Shown: one piece after another, positions 12,532-24,830 of the stretch
How the letters are laid out: each line of letters begins with the position of its first letter
Numbering within the stretch: position 1 is the stretch's first letter
Assembly (NCBI RefSeq): GCF_030272615.1
Contig: NC_081406.1
Coordinates: 167,844,861-167,908,860, forward strand
Length of the DNA: 64,000 bases
Source of the DNA: Cryptomeria japonica
Lineage: Eukaryota > Streptophyta > Pinopsida > Cupressales > Cupressaceae
Direction of reading: 5' to 3'
Made by a program: the position numbers and the translations under genes
Notes under the pieces: model-generated
Told to the model about the DNA's origin: nothing
The model's database searches: none
The model's input: only the letters and a program-made list of their open reading frames with translations

Positions 12532-13771
12532 TGTTGGATATTGCCATGCATTGGTGGTGCTAGGATATGTTGTTGTCATTGATATCAAAATATTCTTGTG
12601 TATTATTTTGGTGATTGCAGATTGGGAAGATTTTATGATCTGGTTTGTAGTGTTGGTTTGTTGATTATTGTTTTGCAGATTTTGGTATATCCTCTGGTAT
12701 ATTTTGATGTGCTCAGATCTGGTGCTGAGATTTTGGGACATTTCTTATGATAGTCTTGTGTATCTTTATCTTAGATGGATCATGATTTGGTACCCTGCAA
12801 GTTACCTTTCTTTGTTACCATTGTTGATTAGTTGTGTTCTTAAGCTTCTCAATGTTGATCGATAAAGATTTAAAAAGTGGTGTTGGTGCAGTTGTTCCTG
12901 GTGATTCTAACATACTTGTTGGTGTTTCCTAGTCGTGTCCAATTTTTTTTGGTGATCTGCATTGATCATTGTGTGATTTTTTGTGGTTTCTATCAACCCG
13001 TAATGATTTGCATGTTATGCAGTATTTTTGGTGGTGCAGCATGTTGTGGTTGATCTTTGCATGATTTCTGGTGGAGATGATCATTTGGGAATTTGATTGA
13101 GGATCGTGCTATGCTATGTAAATCATTATATTGGTCCGGTGTTCAATCTTTGTATCATGTATTGTAATTTTGTAATTGAGTGTTGAGGGTTTAGATGACC
13201 TTGTTGTCAAGGTTGATGAATTGTATATATAGGTGATATTGTCATAAAATTTAGGTGTGGATGTTGTGTCTATATTATCAGAGAGAGGTTTGTGTGCGAA
13301 CAAGTGATTTATCCTTTGGTGTTAAGTTTGTGGTCAAATTGGTGTTGCAGGGCAGACATTTGTTTTTAAACAAAATTGTAATCAAGCATTTGGAGATGCT
13401 ATTCTTTTAGTTCATTTCTTTTGGATTGCAGTCCAAATCTCTTTGTAAGTCAGTGAGACTTCCCTGGTGGTTGTAGCCTTTTGGTCCATTATTATTTGAG
13501 TAGTGAGCTCTAGGCAGTGTTCCTGAATGCATGTGCATTCCCCATTGTAATATTTTCACATACTACTATAGAGTATCATCTTATTGTGGGTCGGTTCCCA
13601 CCATGGTTTTCCCTTAACCAGGTTTTCCATGTCAAAAACTTGGTGTTGTGTGTTGTGTTGTTAATTTTCTTATATGTCTTGTTACTATAGTTTATCAGAT
13701 CTGTGTTTTGTTGTTCTAGGAAAGACTGATTCATCCCCCCTCTCAGTCTTCCTTCTTGATTGTTGCTAACA
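12532..13771 (+). mobile_element. Copia-type solo LTR C, right copy
   Basis: Starts TGTTGGATATTGCC and ends TTGTTGCTAACA, 1240 bp. Flanks are CTATT (12,527-12,531) and TTATT (13,772-13,776), the same target site as the left copy with one change. It carries the conserved U5-like block and lies at the same gag position as in the left unit. Confidence 0.8.
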
Positions 13772-13776
13772 TTATT

Positions 13777-14490
13777 TAGCCAAAAAAGGAACTTCTTAGT
13801 TTGACTCTTCTCATCTTTTGATACATAGGTACGCACTTTAGCAATTTGGCAAACTTATTTCAATGTTGTTTAACTTTCAAAGCCCCTTGTCAAAGATTAT
13901 GAAATTATGTTGCCTTCTCATGGAAGAATGGTTGTGATAGCCCCCTTATATAGAAATGGTGAACAAATTGATCTCATTTGATTATATCCTCATTATACCC
14001 CTTTCGTTCCTTAGTATTAGTCCACCAACTAGTTGCTTCCCCATTAATTTAATAAGAAACCCATAATGACATAATTGTTTTACTAAAGTCTTTTAGTTCA
14101 AAGTATTTTTCTTTTCCATTCTACCAATCCTCAGCTCCTTCACCTATTTCTTTCCTTTGAACTTAGCTTGGGTAATTTCCTTCAAATCCTTAGATAGCTC
14201 CAACATATTACTTTCCTTCCTATTATCCATTCTCATTTCCTCAATCGTTGCCAAGTTCTCATTTTAGTCGTGCTTCTAATTTCAATGTCATTCTACCTTT
14301 CTCTAAGGTCCTGCATCGATTGTTCCATGGAGTTGATCTTATCCCTTTGCTTGGTTAACAAGTTGATTATAGCTTCAACCCTTGTTACATTATTTTGTTG
14401 GTCTTTTTTATTTTCATCATTAGTAGCTACTCTTCAAGATTGCATAAGTTGAAATGAGCTCAAGACCTAGGCTTGAACCTTTTCTCTAAT
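13777..14490 (-). pseudogene. G1 gypsy gag N-terminal part (right unit)
   Basis: Colinear with 10,660-11,480. Minus-strand translation again gives the gag core (KGK...GEGAENW, KYFELKDFSKTIM, YQLNGE..SWW) and YVSKDEKSQTKKFLFWLN next to the solo LTR. Multiple stops. The primer site TGGTATTAGAGA lies at 14,483-14,494. Confidence 0.6.
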
Positions 14491-14496
14491 ACCACA

Positions 14497-14775
14497 TGTA
14501 ATAACCTGCTACGCTTAACCCATTTTTTTTTTCTCATGCGAGACATATTCCTTAAAAATTGTCATAGTGGCCATTACATTTGACCATGCATTTAAAATCT
14601 TAATTTGAGTTCATTTCTAGAATCTTCTTATTTCTCCTACACCATGTGCTCAATGAGAATATTGAGTAAATAAATAATTTTGAATTATGACCTCACATGC
14701 AAGTCACCACTTATTAATTCTTCTTTTTAAAGTAATTCCATCCTTATTCAATTTTTCATCTCTAACTAACATTGC

Positions 14776-14810
<35 letters not shown>

Positions 14811-14847
14811 GCAAGTCATATCAAGGTCCAAAAAGTGGGTTATGACA
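14497..14847 (-). repeat. G1 LTR, copy 3 (5' LTR of the array)
   Basis: Plus-strand ends TGTAATAACC and GGGTTATGACA, 351 bp, with a short TAA tract (14,776-14,810). Its outer flank starts GAAAGAGTGAG, the beginning of the 148-bp segment also found left of the array. Confidence 0.8.
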
Positions 14848-15250
14848 GAAAGAGTGAGTAAATTGTCTCTTAGGAATCTTAACAAGATTTGGCATTCTCT
14901 AGAGAAAGGAGAATGATTAGGCACTATTCTCATAGCATGTGGAGGAAAGTATGTAAAAAAGGAGAATAATATGTTCTATAGGGACCTTGATTCCTTTTTC
15001 CATATCCACTATATCCTTGTTTAGAAAGCATGTAAAAACTAACATTGTAATATGTATACAATTCTAATGGGTTCGAAAGACTTTCATCATAAACCTCATT
15101 GAAATTAATAGTGTTAGGATGAATGGATAAATAGGGATTGATCCCTATAAGAGGATACACATCTTTATCAACATCATTCATGTCCTTTTGGAAGGTAAAG
15201 GATCCTTTTTTCATTAGGGTATTTTTATGAATTTTACCATTGTGTCCATG
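14848..15250 (-). pseudogene. Unknown host ORF, C-terminal segment
   Basis: The minus-strand frame of 94 codons at 14,930-15,214 (KDMNDVDKDVYPLIGINPYL ... YGKRNQGPYRTYYSPFLHTF) follows the stop of the 15,251-16,972 frame in the same direction. It looks like the decayed continuation of one long protein. No known domain is recognised. Confidence 0.4.
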
Positions 15251-16972
15251 TTAATATTTCCTCAAGATAATTTTTGGAGACATGTTTTTAAGAAAATGAG
15301 TATCATGATGGTGCATTAAAATGTCTTGATTAACAAAAAATATTCTAGGAGGGGAATAGGCTGCTATTTCCTTCAAAGTGTCAAGATTTGGGTTATCAAG
15401 GTCTAAGCCATCTTCCTCTTGCACCAAATTATTCTCATGGGGGAGGTTATTTTTTGGAGAAGAGTCAACATTCTTCAATGCTTCATCTCCAAGAGAGAGA
15501 TTATTAAAAGAAGTGATAATGCTATCTCCATCTTGTGACAAAAATTCCTCATGAATAAGAGAAAATTTAGGAGAGGGACAAGCATGGTTCATTAAGGCCT
15601 CATCTCTAGAAGGGAGGGTATTGAAATGAATAGAACATAAAGACTCATAAAGGGAATTTTCAACCATATCAACCTTTTCTAGCATAAAATATTCTTCATG
15701 CATAGGATTGATTTTGGATTGAATAGAAGGGATGTTGGCAAATGCACACTCCAATGAGAAATTATAGGTAATTGAAGGTATTATCATTGATGGCAACCTT
15801 ACAATCATATGGCACCAATAGGAACCGATAGGCACCGACATACAGTTCACCGGCAACAAAAATATTGATTACCGACACCCTGGCCGATAGGATTTTGTCT
15901 ATTACATAATGCATGTTATTGTAATATCTTTTTGTAAGCCAACATGGCATATTGTAATAAGGCTCATATAAGAATGAGATCTTGTAGGATCATTTGAAAA
16001 TATATATATGTATGGGAAAGGTTTGGACATGGATTTGAGTGAATATTGATGTAAGGTTTATGATTATTGCAAGAGCTTAAACCGGTAATGAATCTGGCAT
16101 AGCAGATGCTTTTTGTAGTAGTACATCATTTGGATTTCCATAAATACACTTTTGTAAGTCAGTGAGACTTCCTTTTGTAATTGAGCAGTGAGCTCTAGGC
16201 ACTTGGCCTTCCTGCATGTGCAAGCCCCCATTTTTGTAAGTAATATTCACTTATTGGCCAGTGAGTGAATATTGTGGGTCACAAATCCCACCGAGGTTTT
16301 TCCCACACCGAGTTTACTTGCCAAAATATTGTGTTATGGTGTGATTTCTATGTTGTGTTTATTGTTCTTATTTACTGCATTAATTTTGGTTTATCAGTAC
16401 ATTGTTTTGGAATGCAATTCATTTAATAAGTTTAGAAAATCCATTAACTGGTTAGATACTGATTCAGCCCCCCCCCCCCCCCCCCCCTCTCAGTATCTTT
16501 GGGAATCCTAACAAGGGAAAGCCACACAAAGGGGTTTGTCAATCATTTCTTCATGAATAGGATTGATTTTGGATTGACTGGAAGGGAAAACCTCACAAAG
16601 GGGTTTGCCAATCATTTCTTCATGAATACGATTGATTTTGGATTGAATAGAAGGTGAAGCTTCATAAAGGGGATGGTCATGCATCACAATGCCCCTATAA
16701 GTGGGATGAAGCTCAGGAGATTTATAGTATGGTTTAGTAGAGATGAATTCATCAAAAGATTCATCCAACATATAAAAGTCATTGCTACTAAATGGAACAT
16801 GTATCATGTTGATAATTTTTTGGCAGAAGGATGGTTTAGAAGTCATAGAGGAAGACTTAATAGAGATGAAGTTGTCAAGGGCTTCATCCAACATATTAAA
16901 GTCATCACTACTAAATAAATCATCAAAGGCATGAAAGCCTTGTAAAAATAAGATCTGACATAGTTGAATCAC
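15251..16972 (-). pseudogene. Unknown repeat-containing ORF, split by a solo LTR
   Basis: Two minus-strand frames (16,972-16,519 and 15,732-15,251) join in phase when solo LTR 15,733-16,513 and one copy of its AGGGA duplication are removed: 936 bp, 311 codons plus stop, reading ...CVAFPSIQSKINPMHEE... across the join. The protein has two kinds of internal repeat: SIQSKIN(P/R)(I/M)HEE units followed by (D/G)KPLCE, and units of the type (R/G)DEAL(M/K)N...PSPK...(I/P)HE..L.Q(D/E)(E)DG. It is acidic and hydrophilic, with no membrane segment or known enzyme motif. It may be an extra ORF of an old gypsy element; function unknown. Confidence 0.55.
15733..16513 (+). mobile_element. Solo LTR S1 (same family as the S element)
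   Basis: Starts TGTTGGCAAATGCAC and ends TTGGGAATCCTAACA, 781 bp, flanked by exact AGGGA duplications (15,728-15,732 and 16,514-16,518). Colinear with the S-element 3' LTR at 34,426-35,207. It contains the U5-like block and near its end an inverted repeat (GATACTGA / TCAGTATC) around a run of about 17 C. Confidence 0.92.
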
Positions 16973-16980
16973 TTTCTCTA

Positions 16981-18883
16981 TGGGAGGGATTGGTTTTTGT
17001 TTTCTAATCTAAGAAAACTAACTATTGTAATGAAAGCAAATAGTCTAAGAAAAGCATGTAAAATGTAATCTAAACACACACAATGCAAAGAAAAGAAGAT
17101 TTCCTTTTTTTTGTATTCTTGTTCTTTTAAAATGAAGTGAACATGTAAATAAGAAAATGCAACCCAAGAATATTAGATTCATTGAAATGTTAGATGGTGA
17201 AAAGTTATAAGAGCAATGAAGCGCTAAAACCCCTTTTCAACTAAAAATTGAATATGAAACCATAAAAAGGGTAGGGAATTGATTGATCAACTCGTGTCAA
17301 AGAGAGTTGAGAAACACATTAGGGTTCCTTTTCCTTTGTTGTTATTGGATACTAATTTGAGTTGATTTATTAATAAAAAGTGACTATGATCTAAGCAAGT
17401 ATAACTAAGCAATTAAACCTCTAAAATGATCTAATAAATTAACAAATTCTATAGGATATGCACATAAATAAAGAGGGTATTATGAAGTTCACTTGTGCTT
17501 TCAATTTGAATTGAAGTTGACCAGATAGATTCACCAAAAATGCCCTTGTCTTCTAATGAAATGTTGCACAAAAACTTGGATCTAGAACCCTAACACCTAT
17601 AATTAACACTTTGTTGAATCTGAGACTGATTTAGGAGGACAATGGCACCTAAAGTGCTCTTTTCCTAGACAGAAGTGCCCCACATGCCCTTGTCTTGGGT
17701 TTTTTGGCTCACATTTGTAGTGATGATTTTTCTTTGTGCCCTCATTATCTTTCGAACATTTCATCTCTTTCTCAAACCTCTAGCTATACCTACAAGATAT
17801 AAAATGGTATGGTTGTGGCTATATAGGGGTTTTCCTAAGTCAATCCCCTATTTTGGAGATTTCCACTTCCACAAATAGTCTATGTTAAAATTAGAATAAT
17901 GTGTGTTCCCTTGAATCTTAAGTGTATCTAAGATTGCTATGAGCTAAAGTGCATAAATGTAAACTAGGATCCTACCCAAATGTGTTAGTGAAAAACCATA
18001 AATAATATGATTGAATGTAATTTGTAACTATATTAAGAATGCATGAATCACACAACTTGAAATGACAAATCTCATATCTAAAGATTAAATGTATAAATAT
18101 GAGAACAACATGAAATCATACTTGACCCCTTAAGGAGAGGTACAAGACAATCATCTATCAGTGATTTTCTATCATCCTCCAACATCTCCTAAAGCTTCCA
18201 TCATTATTGAATTTAATTTAGACTTTATGCTTGGTGATTAGATCTTGAATTTCCTGGTCTAAATATTCACAAAAGGTTGAATCTTCAATTCATTAGGCTA
18301 TCATAATATTACATCTTCAATTAATACTTGAATTCTCTAGATTGATATCACAAATTATGAGGAAACAAACTCACTTATATATGAGATCCAAACTTTAATT
18401 TGATAAACTGACCAACTTAGAAATGTTAATTTTTTGCATCAAGATAGTTTTGGAAATGGTAAGACTAGCCCTATAACCTCCAAAAAATTTAGTCGAAAAG
18501 AATCACACAATAGAGATTGGGCCAAATTTGTCTCAACAAAATAGCCCCAAATTTTTAGGGTTATTAGATTATAGGATCTAATTCTCGATAATATAGGTTT
18601 TGTGAATAGTTATAATGTTTAAGTGGGAAAAGTTTTGTTTATTTTTGAATTTTTAAAATAGGGTAGGACTTAATATTTAATTAAAATAATGAGATATAAA
18701 GGGCACACCTAGAATTAAGGGCCCAAATAAAAGTTTGATGGGACTTGTATTCTTGAATTAATTATTAATTAAATGCATATGAAGGTTCTATAATTAATAA
18801 TAAAATGAGACATATTAAAGTGATTGCTAGAAAATCATGAAATTGGACACTTTGTTTAAAGGTGTACAATTTACAATGCTACA
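16981..18883 (+). mobile_element. Solo LTR of repeat family X, copy 2
   Basis: Similar to 2,440-4,096 over most of its length. It starts TGGGAGGG and ends AATGCTACA, with flanks CTCTA (16,976-16,980) and CTCAA (18,884-18,888), a 4/5 target duplication. On both sides lies decayed minus-strand host ORF, which supports an insertion of about 1.9 kb there. No coding sequence. Confidence 0.55.
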
Positions 18884-18888
18884 CTCAA

Positions 18889-19546
18889 TAAGATCATGTT
18901 TCCTACCAACATGTTGAGGAGGATGAGATGGAGGAAGAAAAGGTTTATAAGTAGAAAGAATTTTTTTTATGAGAATGATATGTGTGAGCAATTACATGAT
19001 AACTAGGTTGGTGTGAAATTTGGTGATACATCTTATATCTTTAAATGAGTTGTTTTACAAAGTTTAAGATGTAGCTAGAAGGTGTAGTTCGCTTTTTAGA
19101 AAAAATTAGAGGTTTGGTTTGAGGTTGAGGGGCATCTTGATGAAGATTAACAACAATTTTATGCTTCACAAGTTCATTTGTATGATCAAAAACCTGAATT
19201 GTATTGACTTGCAATGATTAGGCTCTTTTTTCTTCAAAAATTCATCTATAGAAGGGATAGCATGAATACAAGTGCTAAATTTGATACCATCTTCTTGTTC
19301 TAAGGTATCCTCATAAGTAAGAAAAGTTGTGGGAGAGGGATTAGAAAGATTCATCAATGTTTCATCTAGATAGAAGATGTCATTTAAGTGCATGGAAGGT
19401 AAAGTGACATCAAGGAAGGTGTTTATAATATCATGCTCTTACATTAAAATATCCTCATGGGTGGGAAAAATTATAGGAGATGGAAAATCATGATTCATCA
19501 ACTCTTCATCCTTAGAATGGAAAACATTACAAAAGGTGGTAGTGTC
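18889..19546 (-). pseudogene. Unknown repeat-containing host ORF, upstream part
   Basis: Minus-strand translation shows two more units of the motif seen at 15.3 kb: SKDEELMNHDFPSPIIFPTH (19,439-19,540) and LDETLMNLSNPSPTTFLTYE followed by DTLEQEDGI (19,280-19,370). A stop separates them. The frame is cut at 19,546 by the copia element and resumes at 38,163 with a further unit. Confidence 0.5.
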
Positions 19547-20881
19547 TATTGGCAATAACAATACAGGAAACTGAGAGGGGGCGGATGAATCAGTTTTCAC
19601 CAAACTTAAACAAATTAACCTCAACTTAACATCTGATCAAGAACAACAATAAAAAAGATAAACAACACATCAACACCACACGTAACACATAGATTTTGAC
19701 ATGGAAAGCCCGGTTAAGGAAAAAATCACAGTGGGAACCTACCCACAATATGATGATACTCTATAGTAGTATATGAAATATTACAATGGGGAATTGACAT
19801 GCATTCAAGCACACTTCCTAGAGCTTACTGCTTAAAAACAACAAAAGAATACAACCCTGGGAAGGCACATTGCCTTACAAAGATCAAACACCAATCCAGA
19901 TTACATGAACTGAAAGAATAGCATCTCCAAATGACTAATCATAATTCTCGTTAATCACACTATTTTCTCTGCAACTCTCTTCTTCATTTCAACACTCTTC
20001 CAAAAGATCAATTCATGTGTTCACACATACAACACTCTCAAAAAATGCAGACACACATCTTACATGATTATTACGCTTATTTATACAAATCATCAACCTT
20101 AATTTCAAGGTCGAATCAACTCATAAGACCTAATTACAAATTTACATCACACGATTCAAATATCAATATGTGAACCAATACAATGTCATCAAGGACATAG
20201 TGTGGACCTAAATCAAAACCTCAAACATCCAACAACACCGAATATCTCACCAAGATCATTCGCAACATGCAAGAATCATCAGGTCCGCCAAAAGGTCGTA
20301 TAACATGAAGAATACCAACGGACCAATAAAATCTTCAATAACACATACAATGATCAATGCAAACCAAAAAAATGGATAGAACATGATAAAAAAACATCAA
20401 CAAGCAACGTGAAATCCATAGCAACAACCACAACCACTCAAATTACTAGAATCATCATCATCTTCCTTCTGAAGCTCAAGAACGCCAACATAAAAAACTG
20501 AAAGATACCCTTGTGAAGCTTCAAATCATGAACCACTCAAACTGAAGACACACATGAACATCCCAAACACTCTCCAAAATCCTCTCAGCATAATAAATCA
20601 ATTCCAAAGCAATAAAAACCGGAAATCATAACTCTACAATACATAACCAATAGAAAATCCAGTCATCATACAAGACCTCATAACTTGATCAAATCACCTT
20701 CTGGAACACTAAAACTCATGCTGGATCAACTAAAGAAACTAATATTTGAATCCTTAAATCCGTATCAGCATATTTGCAATATACCAACCAAACCAACTCT
20801 CTACAACACTGAAGCACAAGAACACAGGAATATGTTGACATTAATGACAACAACACATTCCAACAACTCTAATATCCAACA
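19547..20881 (-). repeat. Copia 3' LTR
   Basis: On the minus strand it begins TGTTGGATATTAGAG directly after the purine tract AAAGGGGGAGAT and ends TTATTGCCAATA (TA instead of the usual CA). It has the U5-like block (TTCCCAC, TGAGCTC-like, GACTTCC words) near its end. It is the complete, uninterrupted LTR of this element. Confidence 0.9.
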
Positions 20882-21197
20882 ATCTCCCCCTTTAGCATTG
20901 ATGACAACATATGAATATGAAAAAAAATCAATGGAAAGAAATAAATCAACTCCAACAATCTCCCTCTGAGATCATGCACACAAGCTCTCTACCTTAGATA
21001 GATAAGACAATTTTTCACATGTTTCTCTCCCCCTTTGACATCAATGCAAAAGGCTTTAAAAAATGAATAACTTTTCCTCACACAATCACAAGCTGAACCA
21101 CATACTGACTACTCCCTTTTAGTAGCAACACTCACTCATCAATCTAGATATCAGGATAAGACTATGAAGTCCATCGAATTTATGCATCTCAATGGAC
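20882..21197 (-). other. Copia 3' untranslated region with purine tracts
   Basis: Non-coding segment between the RNase H stop and the 3' LTR. A purine tract abuts the LTR (minus strand AAAGGGGGAGAT); a second similar tract lies near 21,022-21,033 (CAAAGGGGGAGA). Duplicate tracts with TTGATGTC-type words also occur in the S element. Confidence 0.7.
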
Positions 21198-23037
21198 CTA
21201 GTTCACATCAGGAGGGTCAATCACCCCTAAATTCTCTCTCAAATATACAAATGTATCTGCAGGAAAAGGCTTCGTAAAGATATTTGCAATTTGTTCCTTT
21301 GTAGATACATACTCCAATCTGACTTCTTTCTCATTCACCTTCTCTCTCAAGAAATGAAACTTGATTGATATATGTTTTGTGTTGGAATGCAACACCAGAT
21401 GCTTAGAAATATTGATAGCACTTTAATTGTCACAATATAAACAGTAAGATCATTATAAACAACTCTAATATCCTTTAGCGTCCACTTCATCCAAATCACC
21501 TGAGTACAATTGCTAGCAACAACAATGTATTCAGCTTCTGCAATTGATAAATAAATAACATCTTTCTTCTTACTTGCCCAAGAAACCAACTTATTTTGCA
21601 AAATGAATGCTCCACCTATAGTGCTCTTCCAATCATCAACATCACCTGCCCAATCAGCATTTGTATAAGCACTTGAAATGAAATCATCATTATTCAGATA
21701 CCATAAACCATAATCAACTATTCCCTTCAAATATCTAAATATCCTTTTCACAGCAGTAACATGACTTTCCTTAGGATCAGCCTGAAATCTTGCAACAAGA
21801 CATATAGAATTCATAATGTATGGTCTAGTCTGAGTCAAATATAGCAGTCCACCAATCATAGATCTATACAAAGTTTGATTAGCCTTTAGAGATTCATCAT
21901 CTTTTTTCATCTTGCATCTTGTTAGCATAGGAGTTCCAACAGGTTTAGAATCACCTAACTCAAACTTCTTCAACAATTCCTTCACATACTTTGATTGAGA
22001 TATGAAAATGCCTTTATCAATTTGTGTAATTTGCAATCCCCAAAAGAATTTCATCTCACCTATCATAGACATCTCAAACTCTTTTTGCATATCATCGGCA
22101 AACTTCTTACTCAAATCATCATCTCCTCCAAAAATAATGTCATCAACAAAAACTTCAACAATCAAAATATTATCATTAATAATCTTGAAGTATAAATTAC
22201 TATCAGCAACACCTTTATAGAATCCCAACTTCATCAAATGATTGTCTAATCTAGCATACCAAGCTCTAGGGGTTTGTTTAAGTTCATACAATGTTTTCTT
22301 CAATCTGCATACCATGTCTCCTTCATCTATCAATAAAAATCCATCGGATTGTTCAGTGTAGACTTCTTCTTCCAACTCACCATTCAGAAAGGTTGACTTT
22401 ACATCCATCTGATATATCGTGAAATTCTTATAAGAATCATATGCAATAAATAATCTAAGATCTTCAATTTTAGCTATCGAAGCAAAAGTTTCCTCAAAAT
22501 CAATACCTTCCATTTGTGAATATCCATTACACACTATTCTTTCTTTGTTTCTAACAACTTCTCCATCTTCATTTAGTTTATTCCTGAATACCCATTTAGT
22601 ACCAATTACATTCTTTTTTGTAGGTCTTGGAACAAGTTCCCATGTACTATTCTTCTCAATCTGATTTAACTCTTCTTCCATAGATTTTACCCAATTTTCA
22701 TCTTTACAAGCTTCAACAACATCTTTAGGCTCAATCTTGGAAATCAAACATGTTTCTTCAGCAAAAATTCTTCTCCTAGTCATCACTCCTTTATTTTTAT
22801 CACCAATAATCTGATTCTCTGAATGATTTAATCTTACATACCTAGGGTCTTCTAATTGTTTCAATTTTCAATCTCTTGAACTTCTTCACCACCAACAACA
22901 TCTGGATTTACTAACTCTTTCAGATCACTCTATTCTATTCTCTGAGTCTGCACTTTCTTTGAACTAACATCCTAATCATCATATTCATATCCACATGCTT
23001 TTATTTGTTTCTCATGATGTACTCATCTATTGGAGTT
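21198..23037 (-). pseudogene. Copia polyprotein: reverse transcriptase and RNase H
   Basis: A 505-codon minus-strand frame (22,864-21,347) starts in the linker and covers the copia RT (TKWVFRNKLNEDGEV, YQMDVKSTFLNGELEEEVY, the catalytic box as VFVDDIIFGG instead of YVDD) and RNase H (ADWAGDVDDWKSTIGGAF, VSWASKKKDVIYLS, AEAEYI). A frameshift near 21,400 moves the end into another frame (KHISIKFHFLRE, EYVSTKEQIANIFTKPFPAD, LGVIDPP), which terminates at 21,198. Stops interrupt the part above 22,864. The key acidic residues of RT (MDV, VDD) are still present. Confidence 0.9.
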
Positions 23038-24720
23038 GAGAAACACAACACCACTGGAGCCCAAATGATCTCTACAAGCTAAAAAACCTGTTACAAGGAG
23101 AAGCAAGGAAGCAAATCACAGATAAAACAAATACACAGAAAATATGCTCAAAAAGATGAGAGCTCAATATTCACAAAAATGTATAATGTGATAATCCTTA
23201 CAATGAAAAGAAAGAACTCAACCTTTAATAGGTCAAGAAACCCTAAAAAGGAAAACCTAGGTTTGCACATAATAATTAATTATGCACCTAAAGTTAGCTT
23301 GAGTGTAAAAGAGATAAAGGGAACTTAAATAATTAAACAAATATTGTTTAATTAATCAAGTAAATACCTGAAAACTCTAACACCCCCCTTGAGCTAGACT
23401 TAGGGAGAAGCTAAAACCTAGAAGAGCTACTGAAAGAAGGAAAGATGGGTCCCAACAACAAGGCCTGATCAAGTACCCAAATACAACCAAATCTCTATGA
23501 AACGGAGAAATAGAGAAAACCACGTGGGAAAAAATCTACTCCAAAAAGAGATGGAAAAGAACACCACTGAAGCATGAAATAGATGCAAACACTATCGAAG
23601 AGAAACTGCTAATCTGAAGAACCTCCACTGAAATAGAACATGACCAGGTAGAGAAGACTATAATATGTATGAGTGCCCTCAAATGGCACTACTCGAATCA
23701 GATGGAAAACAAGGCAAATAGTTGAACTCAAAGATATAGATGGAATGTGAAACCAAAGCCTAAAGAGCTGATCAATCGAACCACGGAAGCATTAGAACCA
23801 ATAGGACAAACCTCCCCATAATGCTGAAGAGGGAGAGGAACAGGTACACTAAAAAGAATGACCAACAAGAGCTGCATGACGAAGAACTAGGAACATCGAA
23901 GGTGCTAAGAAAGTACATAGTGTCGTGGAAGGAACACTCACTTGACACACATCATGAGGTGAATGTCATGGAAGGAACACTCACTGGACAAAGGTAGATG
24001 GTAAACAAAAGGCAAACATCAACCCCCTCATGACACTTTATAAGTAGTGTATGTACAATAAGGCACAAGATGTGCAAGATTCCAAGTAAACAATGCATGA
24101 TGACACTTTATCTCAATGCGTTTTCATAAATGAAGCTACAATTATAAGAAGACTGGAAATAGAAAAGGGAACCAAAATAGAGACATCCTACTTAGAGAAG
24201 AGATCCCACGACCTGAAACAACCAATATATCCACTAGAATGCTGAAAAGAAAAAAACCAAATAAAATATTCTTGGAGTATAATCTGGAAAGAAAACTCAT
24301 ATGGTTGGAAAGTACACAGTACAAGCTTTCCAATGATATAAAGTTTTCAAAAAATGGAGTTCGGATGCTCATTCTAAGGCTCCTAGAGTGCAAAAAAGAG
24401 CTGAAAAACCTGATACAAGGAGAAGCAAGGAAGCAAATCATAGATAAAACAAATACATAGAAAATATGCTCAAAAAGATGAGAGCTCAATATTCACAAAA
24501 ATGTGTAATGTGATAATCCTTACAATGAAAAGAAAGAACTCAACCTTTAATAGGTCAAGAAACCCTAAAAAGGAAAACCTAGGTTTGCACATAATAATTA
24601 ATAAAAGAATTAATTAATTTTGCACCTAAAGTTAGCTTAAGTGTAAAAGAGATAGAGGGAACTTAAATAATTAAACAAATATTGTTTAATTAATCAAGTA
24701 AATACCCGAATACTCTAACA
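23038..24720 (-). mobile_element. N1: non-autonomous LTR element (minus strand, internally deleted)
   Basis: Flanked by exact TCATC duplications (23,033-23,037 and 24,721-24,725). The 3' LTR is 23,038-23,382 (minus-strand end ...CTCCAATA) next to a C-rich purine-tract complement; the 5' LTR is 24,399-24,720, lacking its end and the primer site because of a deletion that joins LTR to mid-internal sequence. The internal region is colinear with N2 internal DNA (about 26,275-27,280) in reverse. No coding capacity. Confidence 0.85.
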
Positions 24721-24725
24721 TCATC

Positions 24726-24830
24726 AACTTTCACATTTGCACTTTCCACTATTTTTATCAATCTTTTGTTGTAACGCTGATAGGCCTTGCTCTTAGTAGA
24801 ATATCCCAAAAATGTTCCTTCATCACACTT
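24726..24830 (-). pseudogene. Copia polyprotein fragment between N1 and N2
   Basis: About 105 bp of the copia linker. The minus-strand reading GTFLGYSTKSKAYQRYNKR matches the copia segment just after the integrase (FLGYS..SKAYR.YN). It joins 27,669 upstream and 23,037 downstream once N2 and N1 are removed. Confidence 0.75.

Larger units (their letters stand above)
5606..14847 (-). mobile_element. G1 array: tandem pol-less gypsy elements (LTR-int-LTR-int-LTR)
   Basis: Three LTRs of one family (5,606-5,997; 11,496-11,960; 14,497-14,847) separate two internal regions. Read on the minus strand, each LTR end TAATAACC...(A)CA is followed by a tRNA-iMet-type primer site and gag, and each internal region ends in a chromodomain-like tail and a purine tract AAGGGGGAAGGA abutting the next LTR (TGTCATAACC). 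Protease, RT, RNase H and the integrase core are absent from both, so this is a non-autonomous deletion derivative. The middle LTR serves as 3' LTR of one unit and 5' LTR of the other, as expected for a tandem made by unequal LTR recombination. Outer flanks show no matching 5-bp duplication. Confidence 0.8.

Noticed and set aside
16272-16511. Plus-strand frame with a hydrophobic segment (also at 34,903-35,290)
   Set aside because: Shadow of the S-family LTR; the Pro run is the poly-C tract.
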